From Bathynomus jamesi (lineage: Eukaryota; Arthropoda; Malacostraca; Isopoda; Cirolanidae): a DNA stretch of 64,000 bases. Location: NCBI GenBank assembly GCA_023014485.1, contig JAJOZX010000922.1, forward strand, positions 315,001 through 379,000, read 5' to 3'. Below, one piece after another: positions 25,401 to 33,681 of this stretch (position 1 is the first letter of the stretch; every line of letters starts with the position of its first letter). Under the pieces are notes generated by a model. It searched no databases. It was given only the letters and a program-made list of their open reading frames with translations, and was not told the origin of the DNA. The position numbers were made by a program, and so were the translations under genes.

Positions 25401-27725
25401 GAGCTGGTCCAGGAGAACTAACAGCACGTTGCGTTGGGCCTCATAAAGTGGCAGTCTGTGAACTTTACGACCATAGAGATGGCACTTTCACTCTTAATAT
25501 ACGTCCTCACGTAAGTAAACTAAATTATCTTGTGAATTAATGTCTAAATTTTTTCTTACATAGAATAAAGTATCTACTGTAAACATATTACTAATACAGT
25601 TATTAAATTCTTAATTTATCAAATTATCATCAATAGAAATAATGGAAATCACTACTGTTGAAACCTCCACAAATAAAAATTTTAATTCTAGGAACCAGGT
25701 AGACATCATTTGAGTATAATGTATGAAGGAGAACATGTTCCAGGTTCTCCGTTTACCCTAAAAATCGCAGGAGCACCAGACGCCTCAAAGGTAAAAAAAA
25801 AAAAAAATCTATCTACTGAATTTAATAATAATAGAACGCGAACATGATTTTCATTCAATATGTTAAGGGTTACAAATAACATGTAAAAACTGAATCATTG
25901 TACGAGGGGCGGTCAGAAAATAAGTTTACACGGCGTATAATTTCGTAACTAAAGGGCCTACATTGATTATGTTTGTATCAGGTGAATTCGTTAATCATTG
26001 TTGGCAACACTGCACGTCGATTCGGCTGCCATCTACCGAACATTGGTTATATGAGTCAGTTGAATATGGCGGCTCGACTGGGACAGTGTGTCCTACGGAG
26101 CAGTCCAGGACCTTTACGTTTAATGGCCTCTCGTAAACGTTCCAGTGTTGAACAATATGCAGCTGCATTGATTGTTGTGCCTTTTTGCATGAAGTCTGCG
26201 AGCAAAACGCCTTTGTGGTCCCAAAACACGGTAACCATCACTTTGCCAGCGGACCTCACAATCTTGAACTTATTTGGTCGCGGAGACCCAGAGTGTTTCC
26301 ATTCCATGCTGGCACGTTTTGTTTCCGGAGTACGGTGATGGACCCATGTCTCGTCGTCTCCTGTGACAATGCGCTCGCGAAATTCTTGACCACTGACAGA
26401 CTCGGAATATCGTTGCAGAAATGACAGGGAACTGTTGCAGTCGAGCCGCCATGTTCAAGTGACTCATATAACCAATGTACAGTAGATGGCAGCCGAATCG
26501 ATGTGCAGTGTTGCCAACAATGATTAACGAATTCACCTGATACAAACATACTCAATGTAGGTCCGTTAGTTACGAAATTATACGCCGTGTAAACTTATTT
26601 TCTGACCGCCCCTCGTATTTCATCCCATAAAAGTTAGTTTTCTGTAATATTTTTATTCTTTTTAATATTTTAAATTTTCTTGTTTGGAAATCATGTAAAT
26701 TGTCACTAATTATTTTAAATAATGTCTTATGACGAAACGCCAAATAAATTCCAGTAAATATGGAAAAAATATATAATTCACACCTTAAATGAAGACAGGT
26801 ATATTTCCAATTATAAAAATATTCTTGTGAATAATCACTGGTTAATTCTGATATAAGGTGCGTGTATATGGACCTGGAATAGAACATGGCGTTCTGGCCT
26901 CCTATCAGAGTCGCTTTATTTGTGATACACGAGGTGCTGGAGCAGGCCAACTGACTGTCAAAATAAGGGGACCAAAAGGTAACCAATTTTTTTTGTTCTC
27001 GTAGTAGCAGCAGTAGCAGTTGTTTCGATAGTATTTCTTGGAAAATTTTAGCACATTTTGTGACACTGGACAAGTCCTCCTTACCGGCTGCACATTAATA
27101 GGTTGTGTGTGTGTGTGTTCATTTGGTAAGTTTAGGAGAGGACTCTAAACGAAGAACATTACAGAATACTATTGCAGTATTATTTATAATTTATAAGCTA
27201 TAAATAATAAGTTTGTTAGATTCAGTAATAAGGTACAAAGTTACATTTATGTTAATGGGTTCCTCGTCCTTGTAGGAGCTTTCCGCGTTGAAATGCAACG
27301 CGAGTCTCAAAAGGATCGAACGATCCTATGCAAGTACGACCCAACCGAACCCGGGGATTACCGTGTGGAAGTCAAATGGTCAGGAGAGAACGTTCCTGGT
27401 AGTCCTTTCGTCGTTATGATCTTCGACACCCAGGAGGAACTTAATCGATATATGGCTGTGAGTTCTCTTTATTACTAATTATTAAATATTATGAAGTGCG
27501 AAGGAAAACTTTAAAAAGTTTTATTTTTTTTGCGTTATGTAATGATAATGTTTGGGTTTAATCTTTTATTTTCTAACATCGATGGTGATTTCGTATCCGC
27601 AGGGAGGGTATTCCCCCAGTGGTCCTGGTGGTGCCCCGAGCGATAACTATGGCAGCATCGGTTACGGTTACGGCGCGGTGAACTTCGGCCAGATGTCGTG
27701 GCGGGGTTCCCAGGCGCAGTTGTGA
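7840..27725 (+). CDS. Filamin-family protein, 3' part of gene (26 exons, 19 filamin repeats)
   Basis: Seen: 26 exons with AG/GT borders and matching phases: 7840-7992, 9057-9278, 12815-12960, 13599-13767, 14972-15193, 15536-15632, 16008-16104, 16239-16368, 18376-18597, 18966-19243, 19934-20051, 20460-20597, 20806-20979, 21114-21457, 21574-21772, 21935-22041, 22379-22534, 23107-23422, 23531-23911, 24053-24219, 24323-24529, 24630-25510, 25692-25790, 26858-26978, 27276-27457, 27603-27725. They code for about 1,815 residues: 19 Ig-like filamin repeats, each with a VDxSxAGxG-type strand and closing in VPGSPF-like motifs. Known: filamins cross-link actin and act as mechanosensitive membrane-cytoskeleton scaffolds. 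Calponin-homology domains would lie upstream; the first exon starts with a splice acceptor. The last repeat is followed by a tail (QEELNRY...SQAQL) rather than ending the protein, unlike canonical filamins. I therefore infer the jitterbug-type insect paralogue rather than cheerio, with moderate confidence. The summed exon length is one base short of an open frame (see 24630-25510). Confidence 0.93.
8962..9000. repeat. (ATT)n microsatellite
   Basis: About 13 uninterrupted ATT units, in the filamin intron. Confidence 0.9.
9057..9278 (+). CDS. Filamin exon 2
   Basis: Second half of repeat 1, with the closing motif VQGSPF, and the first strands of repeat 2 ([13 protein letters not shown]). Phase 1 on both sides; donor GTTAGT. 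Confidence 0.92.
9305..9660 (+). mobile_element. tRNA-derived SINE with (CA)n tail
   Basis: Contains A box TGGCCTAGTCGTTAAGACGC and B-box region GTCGTGAGATCGAGTCC (9416-9476), a unique body, and a (CA)n tract at 9611-9658. A separate B-box-like CCCGGGTTCGATTCCCGG precedes it at 9321, perhaps a second SINE fragment. Confidence 0.6.
9944..10638. repeat. Large fold-back structure, 288-bp arms
   Basis: Arms 9944-10232 and 10351-10638 are reverse complements with few mismatches, around a 118-bp spacer. A 20-bp phrase, GGAATGAACTCAGAATGGT plus CCCTGAGTT, occurs just outside the left arm (9911) and again in the spacer (10288). No transposase. The right arm abuts the mariner at 10641. Confidence 0.85.
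10641..12219 (-). mobile_element. DD41D mariner-type transposon, 1.58 kb, inactivated
   Basis: About 120-bp inverted repeats (CAGGGTGTTTCAGGAGGAAA) flanked by TA on both sides. The minus-strand transposase starts [18 protein letters not shown] (DUF4817-type helix-turn-helix), broken by frameshifts at 11,900-11,700. The catalytic part 11611-11150 has LFTDEATF and [13 protein letters not shown] replaces the Trp after PGR, then [13 protein letters not shown] follows in frame. Spacing from the second to the third acidic residue is 41. Confidence 0.88.
12228..12455. mobile_element. MITE, 228 bp, next to the mariner
   Basis: 35-bp inverted repeats (CAGGGTGTTCTAAAATTACC at the left; reverse complement ending at 12455), right flank TA. 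Starts nine bases after the end of the preceding mariner. No coding capacity. Confidence 0.78.
12500..12700 (+). repeat. Copy 1 of a dispersed ~200-bp repeat
   Basis: Shares an ordered set of blocks with 31318-31520 and 58985-59200: TTTAAC..., a GGGATC/ATC...TCGCTAC-like middle, CATCCAACTACTA, GTCGCTCAACTTCGC and a final TTGCGACGTGG-like end. Divergent, with no TSD visible. Confidence 0.45.
12815..12960 (+). CDS. Filamin exon 3
   Basis: Middle of repeat 2, with the diagnostic [13 protein letters not shown] strand. Acceptor cgtcag, donor GTGAGG. The intron before it is 3.5 kb and holds a fold-back structure, a mariner and a MITE. Confidence 0.92.
13599..13767 (+). CDS. Filamin exon 4
   Basis: Closes repeat 2 ([11 protein letters not shown]) and opens repeat 3 ([14 protein letters not shown]). 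Acceptor caatttag, donor GTGAGT, ends in phase 1. Confidence 0.9.
14972..15193 (+). CDS. Filamin exon 5
   Basis: Second half of repeat 3 ([12 protein letters not shown], closing VSGTPF) and start of repeat 4 ([12 protein letters not shown]). Acceptor ttatatttcag, donor GTAATA. Confidence 0.92.
15536..15632 (+). CDS. Filamin exon 6
   Basis: Middle of repeat 4 with [16 protein letters not shown]-rich tract and acceptor gtccag precede it; donor GTAAAT; ends in phase 2. Confidence 0.9.
16008..16104 (+). CDS. Filamin exon 7
   Basis: Closes repeat 4 ([14 protein letters not shown]). Acceptor ttttcag, donor GTATTG, ends in phase 0. Confidence 0.9.
16239..16368 (+). CDS. Filamin exon 8
   Basis: First half of repeat 5 ([20 protein letters not shown]). 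Acceptor gtcttcag, donor GTAAGG. The following intron is 2.0 kb and contains a tRNA-like SINE head near 16600. Confidence 0.88.
16590..16740 (+). mobile_element. tRNA-derived SINE head (Ser-like with long variable arm)
   Basis: A box TGGCTCGATCGGTTAGGGC and B box GTGGGTTCAAACCCAC, with an extra stem GACTC..GAGTC between them, like type II tRNAs. In the intron between filamin exons 8 and 9. Confidence 0.5.
18376..18597 (+). CDS. Filamin exon 9
   Basis: Second half of repeat 5 ([18 protein letters not shown], closing IPGSPF) and start of repeat 6. The acceptor tttag|GA was chosen because it restores phase 1 to GPSAIPV. Donor GTAAGA. Confidence 0.88.
18966..19243 (+). CDS. Filamin exon 10
   Basis: Rest of repeat 6 ([13 protein letters not shown], closing VPGSPF) and start of repeat 7 ([13 protein letters not shown]). 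Acceptor ttttaccag, donor GTAATT. Confidence 0.92.
19934..20051 (+). CDS. Filamin exon 11
   Basis: Middle of repeat 7 ([12 protein letters not shown]). Acceptor cttttag, donor GTAAGT. A hAT MITE sits in the intron just after it. Confidence 0.88.
20080..20285. mobile_element. hAT MITE, 206 bp, exact 8-bp TSD
   Basis: Ends CAGAGCTTTCCAAACT / GTTTGGAAAGCTCTG, flanked by the duplication ATCTATAG (20072-20079 and 20286-20293). In a filamin intron. Confidence 0.88.
20460..20597 (+). CDS. Filamin exon 12
   Basis: Closes repeat 7 ([14 protein letters not shown]) and opens repeat 8 ([11 protein letters not shown]). Acceptor attgatag, donor GTAAGT. Confidence 0.9.
20806..20979 (+). CDS. Filamin exon 13
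   Basis: Most of repeat 8 ([21 protein letters not shown]). Acceptor ttttttag, donor GTAAGT, ends in phase 1 inside the PG|SPF motif. Confidence 0.92.
21114..21457 (+). CDS. Filamin exon 14
   Basis: Ends repeat 8 (GSPFQCRV), codes for all of repeat 9 ([12 protein letters not shown], closing VGGSPF) and opens repeat 10. Acceptor cttaaag, donor GTATAT. Confidence 0.92.
21574..21772 (+). CDS. Filamin exon 15
   Basis: Most of repeat 10 ([28 protein letters not shown]). Acceptor tttttcag, donor GTTAGT. Confidence 0.92.
21935..22041 (+). CDS. Filamin exon 16 with charged linker
   Basis: Closes repeat 10 (GSPFKCEV), then gives a lysine- and arginine-rich linker (about 20 residues, KNLKRKESQ) before repeat 11. 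The linker is longer than the one or two residues between most repeats here and may act as a hinge; that is inference. Confidence 0.88.
22379..22534 (+). CDS. Filamin exon 17
   Basis: Middle of repeat 11 ([20 protein letters not shown]). Acceptor taacttag, donor GTAAGA. A non-LTR fragment fills part of the following intron. Confidence 0.9.
22618..23045 (+). pseudogene. Non-LTR retrotransposon 3' fragment in filamin intron
   Basis: Aligns block by block with 590-1010: GAATGTGTAGTATTCCCAAA, CTGAAGGAAAATAGC and TGTCAGAGGGCCA. Frames are broken. It lies only 60 bp before exon 18. Confidence 0.75.
23107..23422 (+). CDS. Filamin exon 18
   Basis: Closes repeat 11 (ISGTPY) and codes for most of repeat 12 ([21 protein letters not shown]). 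Acceptor gttttcag, donor GTTCGT. Confidence 0.92.
23531..23911 (+). CDS. Filamin exon 19
   Basis: Ends repeat 12 (GAPFDIPV), codes for all of repeat 13 ([15 protein letters not shown], closing VRGSPF) and opens repeat 14. Acceptor cattttag, donor GTAAGT. Confidence 0.92.
24053..24219 (+). CDS. Filamin exon 20
   Basis: Middle of repeat 14 ([28 protein letters not shown]). Acceptor aatttacag, donor GTAATT. Confidence 0.92.
24323..24529 (+). CDS. Filamin exon 21
   Basis: Closes repeat 14 ([11 protein letters not shown]) and opens repeat 15 ([17 protein letters not shown]). Acceptor attattag, donor GTAAAA. Confidence 0.92.
24630..25510 (+). CDS. Filamin exon 22, frameshifted (apparent 1-nt deletion)
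   Basis: The longest exon (881 bp). It closes repeat 15 (VSGSPF), then codes for repeats 16 and 17 and starts repeat 18 with no intron. In the entry frame the reading runs to a TGA at 24744-24746, just after KIVDLKKV. The continuation RLIGGWES...[12 protein letters not shown] lies in another frame. Both parts are unmistakable filamin sequence and abut directly, so a single base appears to be missing at about 24737-24741. No GT..AG pair nearby restores the frame. This is either an assembly indel or a real lesion. Confidence 0.88.
25692..25790 (+). CDS. Filamin exon 23
   Basis: Closes repeat 18 ([14 protein letters not shown]) and starts repeat 19 (DASK). Acceptor aattctag; the donor gtaaaaaa runs into a poly-A tract. 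Confidence 0.9.
25903..26615 (-). mobile_element. Mariner (DD34D-like) remnant with 178-bp inverted arms
   Basis: Ends CGAGGGGCGGTCAGAAAATA and its reverse complement, flanked by TA. Arms 25903-26080 and 26438-26615. The minus strand between them keeps transposase blocks ([17 protein letters not shown], then [19 protein letters not shown]) with the 5' and 3' parts missing. Non-autonomous. Confidence 0.86.
26858..26978 (+). CDS. Filamin exon 24
   Basis: First half of repeat 19 ([27 protein letters not shown]). The intron before it contains a complete mariner with 178-bp arms (25903-26615). Confidence 0.9.
27276..27457 (+). CDS. Filamin exon 25
   Basis: Second half of repeat 19 ([13 protein letters not shown], closing [13 protein letters not shown]) and the beginning of the tail (QEELNRYMA). 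Acceptor ccttgtag, donor GTGAGT. Confidence 0.92.
27603..27725 (+). CDS. Filamin exon 26, C-terminal tail and TGA stop
   Basis: Gly/Ser/Tyr-rich tail of 40 residues ending SWRGSQAQL and a TGA at 27723-27725. The acceptor tatccgcag is strong. The stop is followed by A, which is not the most readthrough-prone base, yet the same frame stays open to 28194 (separate entry). Confidence 0.88.
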   Translation, partial: GGYSPSGPGGAPSDNYGSIGYGYGAVNFGQMSWRGSQAQL

Positions 27726-28196
27726 AGGGGGCCAGGGTCCCCGCTGAGCGTCGCCCCCACTTACTCACCCTTCAAACGCCGGTATAGTCCTCCAAGCCCT
27801 GGCGAAAGCGGCGTGGGGTCTTCCCTCTCCCCCCCTCCCCGCGCTGCCCCCATCTACGGCCAGAAGAAGACGTTCACCACTCCACGACAAGTGAAAGCAA
27901 AAGCTGTTAACCGACGGTCTCCTCACTCCATTAAGACCTCCCCAAATAGCAACGGTTACGCCACGTACTCCCTTTACTCCCCTTCCTCCAACTCGCTCTC
28001 CCACTCCCAGATTCTTTATACTAACTCTTCTTATCCCTCAATGAGTTCGTGGTCTTCTCAAATCCATCCGAACCTAACCCCGGTAGCTCCCCCTACGGTA
28101 TTGTCGCGACGCTCGAAGCACCCTCTAAACGGTCCCCTCCCGTCCGGTGCAATACGCGTGAACAGGTCTAGGTACTTCCTCCTCCAGAAGTTTTAG
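27726..28196 (+). CDS. In-frame open extension behind the filamin stop (possible readthrough C-terminus)
   Basis: Seen: in the same frame as the filamin exon the sequence stays open for 156 codons after the TGA, to TAG at 28194-28196. The predicted extension is basic and rich in Ser, Pro and Tyr. Short recurring pieces include TYSP, YSPP, YSLYSPSS and SSYPS, and third positions are often C or G. Base composition becomes AT-rich soon after the TAG. Inference: translated by stop-codon readthrough or by an isoform that bypasses the TGA. The alternative is a GC-rich 3' UTR that is open by chance. Confidence 0.42.
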   Translation, partial: RGPGSPLSVAPTYSPFKRRYSPPSPGESGVGSSLSPPPRAAPIYGQKKTFTTPRQVKAKAVNRRSPHSIKTSPNSNGYATYSLYSPSSNSLSHSQILYTNSSYPSMSSWSSQIHPNLTPVAPPTVLSRRSKHPLNGPLPSGAIRVNRSRYFLLQKF

Positions 28197-28625
28197 AAAG
28201 CGGTGGACCCTGTGAAGTTACTCGCTTTAAAGATGGCAGTTACGAAAGTTTAACCATTGCACTTAAATGAAAAATAACAACGAACTACCATCAAAAGTGA
28301 ATGAAAGTTAAGTTGTAATTTTATTCCACTAATATCGCAGTTAATCCGTCCAAATAATTTTATTTATTGTCTTCTATATATGCAATGGTTAAGCAAACTA
28401 AGATCAAAAACTACTTTCTATTTTTTTTATGTAATTTAGATGCATATATTTTTTGTTGTTATTGTTTTTTTTTGTTACTATTTAGATTTTAAAATTTAAT
28501 TTTAGTTATTAACCTCAATTACAAATAAATAGTTCTTAGATAGACATAATTTAGTTTTTATAATATAATTGACATTTGTTAATGTAATAAAAACTAATAT
28601 TTTTTTGTTTTTATTTAAACCTTTT
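28197..28625 (+). other. Likely filamin 3' UTR and polyadenylation region
   Basis: AT-rich sequence with T-rich runs and candidate poly(A) signals (AATAAA near 28523 and 28586). No splice or coding signal is seen. The exact cleavage site cannot be read from sequence. Confidence 0.5.
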
Positions 28626-28783
28626 GTGAAAGTCGCAATATAAATAAGTGGTGGGCATTATCTCTGCTGCTTTGTATGAAAAGTTCAGGTCACTGAAGTT
28701 CATAATTGTAAATACAATTTGACCAAAATTAAATTTATAAAATGCTGCATATACTATAGACTCGAAATACAAGAATTTAAATA

Positions 28784-29999
28784 CAGGGTGTACATAAAGT
28801 CAGGATCTATTTTTGTGAAGCACTTGGAAATTATATGGAATTCAATCATAAAATGATAAAGTGGTAACATTTATTAAATAATTAAGAGTAGGATTCGACG
28901 TGACGCCCATCAGTATCCCTGCACAGCTCAAATCGTTCCGCAGCATTTCTAAACACATTCTGGAGCATTTGCGGGGTTATGTTATCCGCAGCAGTTCGTA
29001 TACGTGTACGTAAGTTTTCAAGACTCGTAATCTTCGTCTGATAGACGTGCGACTCGATAAAGCCCCATGCAAAGAAATCTAAAGGGGTTAAATCTGGTCA
29101 TCTCGCTGGCCAAGGTCTGTTGCTTCCGCGTCCGATCCAGCGATTTGGAAAACGTCCATTTAGATAATCCTGAACAATTTTGGCATAGTGACAAGGAGCA
29201 CCATCATGTTGATAGACGACGGTACTAACAATCCTATCCCCAATCAGCTGAGGTTCAAGGAATTGCTGCAACATGTCCAGATAAATAAGCCCCGTAACTG
29301 TAGCTTCAGCAAAGAAAAAAGGACCATAAACCTTAGATTTTGTTAAACCCATCCAGACATTAACTTCAGGTGAGTCTCTCTCCCAATTTTGGACGAAATC
29401 ATTCGGTCTTTCGTCTGCCCAAATTCGACAGTTATGGCGATTTACTTTTCCACACGTATGGAAAGTGGCTTCATCACTAAAGAGAATGTTGTCCATTAAA
29501 TTATCACTCCAGATTTGTTCTACGAGATCAGCACACACGGCACTTCGTCGAGGGAAATCTTCCTCATGTAAATCATGTAAAACCTGCAAATGATAGCTTT
29601 TCTTCTGCAAATTAGCTTTCAGAATTTTGTGCACAGATGACGTCGGGAGGCCGAGTCTGTGTGATGCAGCACGAACGGACGTACGTGGCTCCTCAGTGAT
29701 AATTCCGCGTACTGCATTCACGGTAAGATCTGACATACACGGTCGTCCTGATCTTGCTTCATCATTTACAGATCCCGTTCGTTAAATTTGTTCACCAATT
29801 TTCGTATTGTCTTGTCTATTGGCCCCGGCTTATGAAATCTCCTTCTAAACTTCTCTGATGTCATTGTATTTCTTTCCCTCGATTCGCCAAATTACTATTG
29901 TCACACGCTCTTCTGTATTCATTCTAAGGGCTTCTGAAAAGAAAAATAGAAAAAAATAATTATTTCACAAAAATAGATCCTGATTTTATGTACACCCTG
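28784..29999 (-). mobile_element. DD41D mariner-type transposon, 1.2 kb, nearly intact
   Basis: Inverted repeats of about 36 bp (CAGGGTGTACATAAAGTCAG) with TA flanks. The transposase runs from about 29921 to 28890 on the minus strand. The longest open part, 29736-29098, has ILFSDEATFH and YQHDGAPCH, then a TGA where a Ser codon is expected before PDLTPLDFFAWG. Upstream there are two frame changes. Spacing between the second and third acidic residues is 41. Confidence 0.88.
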
Positions 30000-30029
30000 T
30001 ATGTATGTCACTCACGAAGCCTAATAACC

Positions 30030-30850
30030 ACAGAAATGGGTGGGTGGTAGGGCAATTAATGATGAAGATAGAGGTAAAATCCAGGAAAATCTGAACAAAA
30101 TCGTTGATTGGTCAGTCACATAGCAAATGAGATTTAACGTCGATAAGTGCAAAATTTTACATATAGGTTCGCGTAACAGTAATTCTGGGTATAGTATGTC
30201 AGGGAAGGAGTTGGTAAGCGTAGAACAGAAAAAAGATTTGGGAGTTATCGTCACTGGTGATTTAAAAGTGGCGAAACAAAGTATAGTAGTGGTTAATAAG
30301 GCGAACAAGGTGCTAGGTTTTATAGCTAGGAATTTTGAGTACAAATCGCGTGATATTTTTGTTCCTCTTTATAAATCATTAGTTAGACCCCATTTGGAGT
30401 ACGCGATCCATTTTTGGAATCCGCATATGCGCAAGGCTATAGATAAAATCGAAAGAGTTCAAAGATGAATAACTAAGATGATTCCGTCGCTTAGGTCAAA
30501 GTCGTACGAGGATAGGCTTAAGGAATTAAAATTGACTACACTCGAGACTAGGAGGCTAAGGGGTGATTTACTCCAGGTTTTTAAAATTATGAATGGGTTC
30601 GATAACGTAAAGAGAGATAGCTTTTTCGAAATATCACAATATAATAGAACTAGAAATAACGAGTGTAAGCTGACAAGTAGAAGGTTCGAGACAGCAGTTG
30701 GCAAAAATTTTTTACGCATAGAATAGTAAATAGGTGGAATAGTTTGCCGGTAGAAATAACTAGTAGCACGTCTATGAACATGTTTAAAAATCGATTAGAC
30801 GCATATGTTGATAGATTGGGTATAGTTTAAGGTAGTAAAATTAAGGTTTT
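30030..30850 (+). pseudogene. Non-LTR retrotransposon C-terminal region (CR1/jockey-like)
   Basis: Frame 30127-30468: MRFNVDKCKILHIGS, KKDLGVIVTGDLKVAKQ, RPHLEYAIHFWNPH. After one stop (TGA at 30466) it continues 30478-30726: YEDRLKELKLTTLETRRLRG, FKIMNGFDNV. A further short tail VNRWNSLP follows after another stop. Typical 3' end of a non-LTR ORF2. Confidence 0.85.
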
Positions 30851-31317
30851 CGTTGTTCGGAACCCACGTAAAATTGTAGGTCTCCTCCGCCACCACGAAG
30901 GACATGTGCAATACACAATTACAACACGGTTAGGTAGACCAGCCATAAGTGGATCCTAGGGTCTTTGTTGGTCTGAAACATTATAACATAAATGTAATAA
31001 CAGGAGTTTCAGTAAATTTGTAGTTATTTCTGTAAACATTCTCGCATAATTAAAAACTAGAAAACCGTCAAGACGATCAAGCCGACTGAGTGTGAGCGTG
31101 TTTATTTCTTTCTCTCGCACACACCACTACAAAACTCCGAAAGTTCGACATAATACTTTCACTAAATGTAAAAATTAAGGTGGTATGTTTCAAAATTCAT
31201 ATACTTTACTCATGACTTTGTCTCAAAATCTGAGCTCAAATGCTTAATTTTAAATATATAGTTATGTACGCAATAATTTTTTGAAAAAACAAAACTAAAA
31301 TGGGTATGCAGTTTGGG

Positions 31318-31520
31318 TGGGTGTTGTTTAACCTCCGTAATAGCAAACGTCATATGGCGGATGGAGCTACAGCTTTACGGGGGATATAAACCACGGATCG
31401 CTACGTCGACTGGATACAGAAGACTGTCATCCATCCACCTACAACCCAGACCCACTGTCGCTTAACTTCGCTGATCTACTCTACGCGAAACAGTGTTGCG
31501 ACGTGGTTACGATTGTAACC
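31318..31520 (+). repeat. Copy 2 of the dispersed ~200-bp repeat
   Basis: GTTGTTTAACCTCC..., ATCGCTACGTCGA, CATCCACCTAC..., CTGTCGCTTAACTTCGCTGA and TTGCGACGTGGTTAC. Best match is 58985-59200. Confidence 0.5.
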
Positions 31521-31549
31521 CGCAAAAATAGAATGGTAAACGAAATAAT

Positions 31550-33260
31550 TAATACACTTTACTTAGTAAAAGTTTGCAACGACAACGTGAAATCTCACAA
31601 ACAGTTCGGGCCTGAACCCTAGATCGACTGGCAAAAATGATAACTATTTAAAAGAAATGGTTTGAAATTTTCATACATTCTTTAAAATCTAAACCAAAAC
31701 GAGACGCTAGAAATTAAAAGAATTTCTTTAGATTATCAAATATTCAACAACTTTACAAACGGATAAAATAATTGTTACACTCTTGCGTCATAATTTTTAA
31801 GCATATGGTAAATTATTATTATCACTGGATATCCGTCTCATTACCCTGGTTGAAAGAGGGACGCAAAAAGGAGCGACCAACCAACCAGTTAGCCTAGCTC
31901 GTAGTCTAGTACGAGCCTCGTGTAACTGTGCACACAAGCTTTTCGTTATCAGTGAGAGGTAGATAGTGATAAAAAGTTTGACATTAGTTTAGCAACCGAA
32001 TTTTGAAATGGCAGCATTTTTCATTTATTTTGTAGTGGTCAGTGAAAACAACTTGTAAATGATTAAAATTTTATAACTCCATTTTAACGTAACATTTATA
32101 TTACTATACTTACTTTTCCGGTTTTAATCTCTAATTTATTATTAATATTGGAGGTATTTCATCGCTACGAAGCCTTTCGTGTAAATTTTTACATTAATTT
32201 CAAGCATTTTAAATTCTGTGTGAAGCCTGTTTCAGGTAAGCATTAATATTAATTTAACCATTTTGTTCGCACATGAGAAGAATAACTAAATAGGTCCACT
32301 ATAGCTCTATATTTTACTTCACTAATTTGGTTTCAATTCAAGGTAATAATCTCCTAACAATGATTTCGAAAGAACATTTTAGTCTGATACTGTTTCAAGA
32401 TTAACTACAAAACTAAATTTTTCTTCACAATTCAAAATTTTCTCAGCTACATTGAAACTGAATATTTATAAATATCTTAAAATTATTATAATTTTATTTT
32501 GTGAAAAATATTAACACTTTAGTAACAGAATTCTAATACTAGAAATACTCTTAAATTATTTTCACCTTCATTGGTTTACTTTATTTTTACGAAAGTTTAA
32601 TTTTAACCCAGAAACAAAGAAAAGAAAGTTTCAGGCTCTAAAAATATAAAATATGGAGCCAGACAATGTTCTTAGTAGTAAATAAACAGGTTGATGCCAT
32701 TTTCTCGACGTGACCTTTTTTATTGATAAATTCCTTAAGGTTAGGTTAAATTAAGTTATTAAAGCATTGGTCTCCAACCTGCCTGGTTCAAAATATAAAT
32801 TCCATCCATTCTTCTTTAGCGGTATGTCGGGGGATTTTCTTCTACTGTCCAACATCCAGTTCCTCTTTCCAATATCCCGTAACTTCAAACTGAGTCTATG
32901 TAGTTTCCGTATGGTCGTAATAAATCGCGAATGTTTTGTTTCATTTAAAATTCACGTAACTTTAGTAACGTTTTAACTTTCTTATTTTTGTCATGTACAC
33001 GAAATTTCGGGTCATCTCGGTTGCGAATCAATCACTAACATTTCCCATCACGAAAAGTCTAAAAGTAACTGGATTAATTTGTTTTTTAATGCAGTTTATT
33101 TTATGAAGGAAATCTTTGAAATAAAAGAACGAAATAATAACGTATAGTCTATAAATAAACAATACTTAACACTCAAGACATTTATGAGTAGACAAACAAA
33201 ATTTATATGTATAGAAACACAAGTTCGCGGGTCTCTGCAAAGTTTTTTTTAATGTTGATC
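31550..33260. other. No feature recognised
   Basis: AT-rich intergenic sequence between the filamin 3' end and the kelch gene. I see no exon-like frame, tRNA or element ends. Confidence 0.6.
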
Positions 33261-33267
33261 ACATATA

Positions 33268-33681
33268 CAGGGTGTCCCGTACGTCTGGACCCATAGGGAT
33301 TTATAATATATTTTTTTATTATGTTGCAGGTAAACCATGTCACTGACTAGAGAGGAGAGAGTTCAAGTTATTTTGCTGGTCGGGACCCGCAGTCACCGGG
33401 AAGTGGCCGAAGAATTCAACAATATGCAACCAGACCGCGCACCAATCACACACAGATGTGTTGGCAAGTTGATAGCCAAATTTAAGGAAACTGGATCCGT
33501 AGCTGACAAGCCTCGCAGAGGACCTTCAAGGACTGTTACGGAAGACGAAACCAGTACCAATGTGTTGGCTAGCTTCGCTGTCAGTCCCAAGAAGTCACTT
33601 CGACGCATGTCCAGCGAAACTGGGACTATTTTGTAATTTTATTAATTTTGCCCTATGGGTCCAGACTTACGGGACACCCTG
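33268..33681 (+). mobile_element. Deleted mariner-type element keeping the N-terminal helix-turn-helix
   Basis: Ends CAGGGTGTCCCGTACGTCTG and its reverse complement, TA flanks. The 99-codon frame at 33337-33636 is the N-terminal DNA-binding part (MSLTREERVQVILLVGTRSH...CVGKLIAKFKETGSV) and stops where the catalytic domain should begin. Confidence 0.85.

Noticed and set aside
26185..26424. Plus-strand frames in the mariner.
   Set aside because: The transposase motifs ([19 protein letters not shown]) are on the minus strand.
27765..28004. Minus-strand frame opposite the filamin extension.
   Set aside because: No family features; it looks like a shadow of the GC-rich plus frame.
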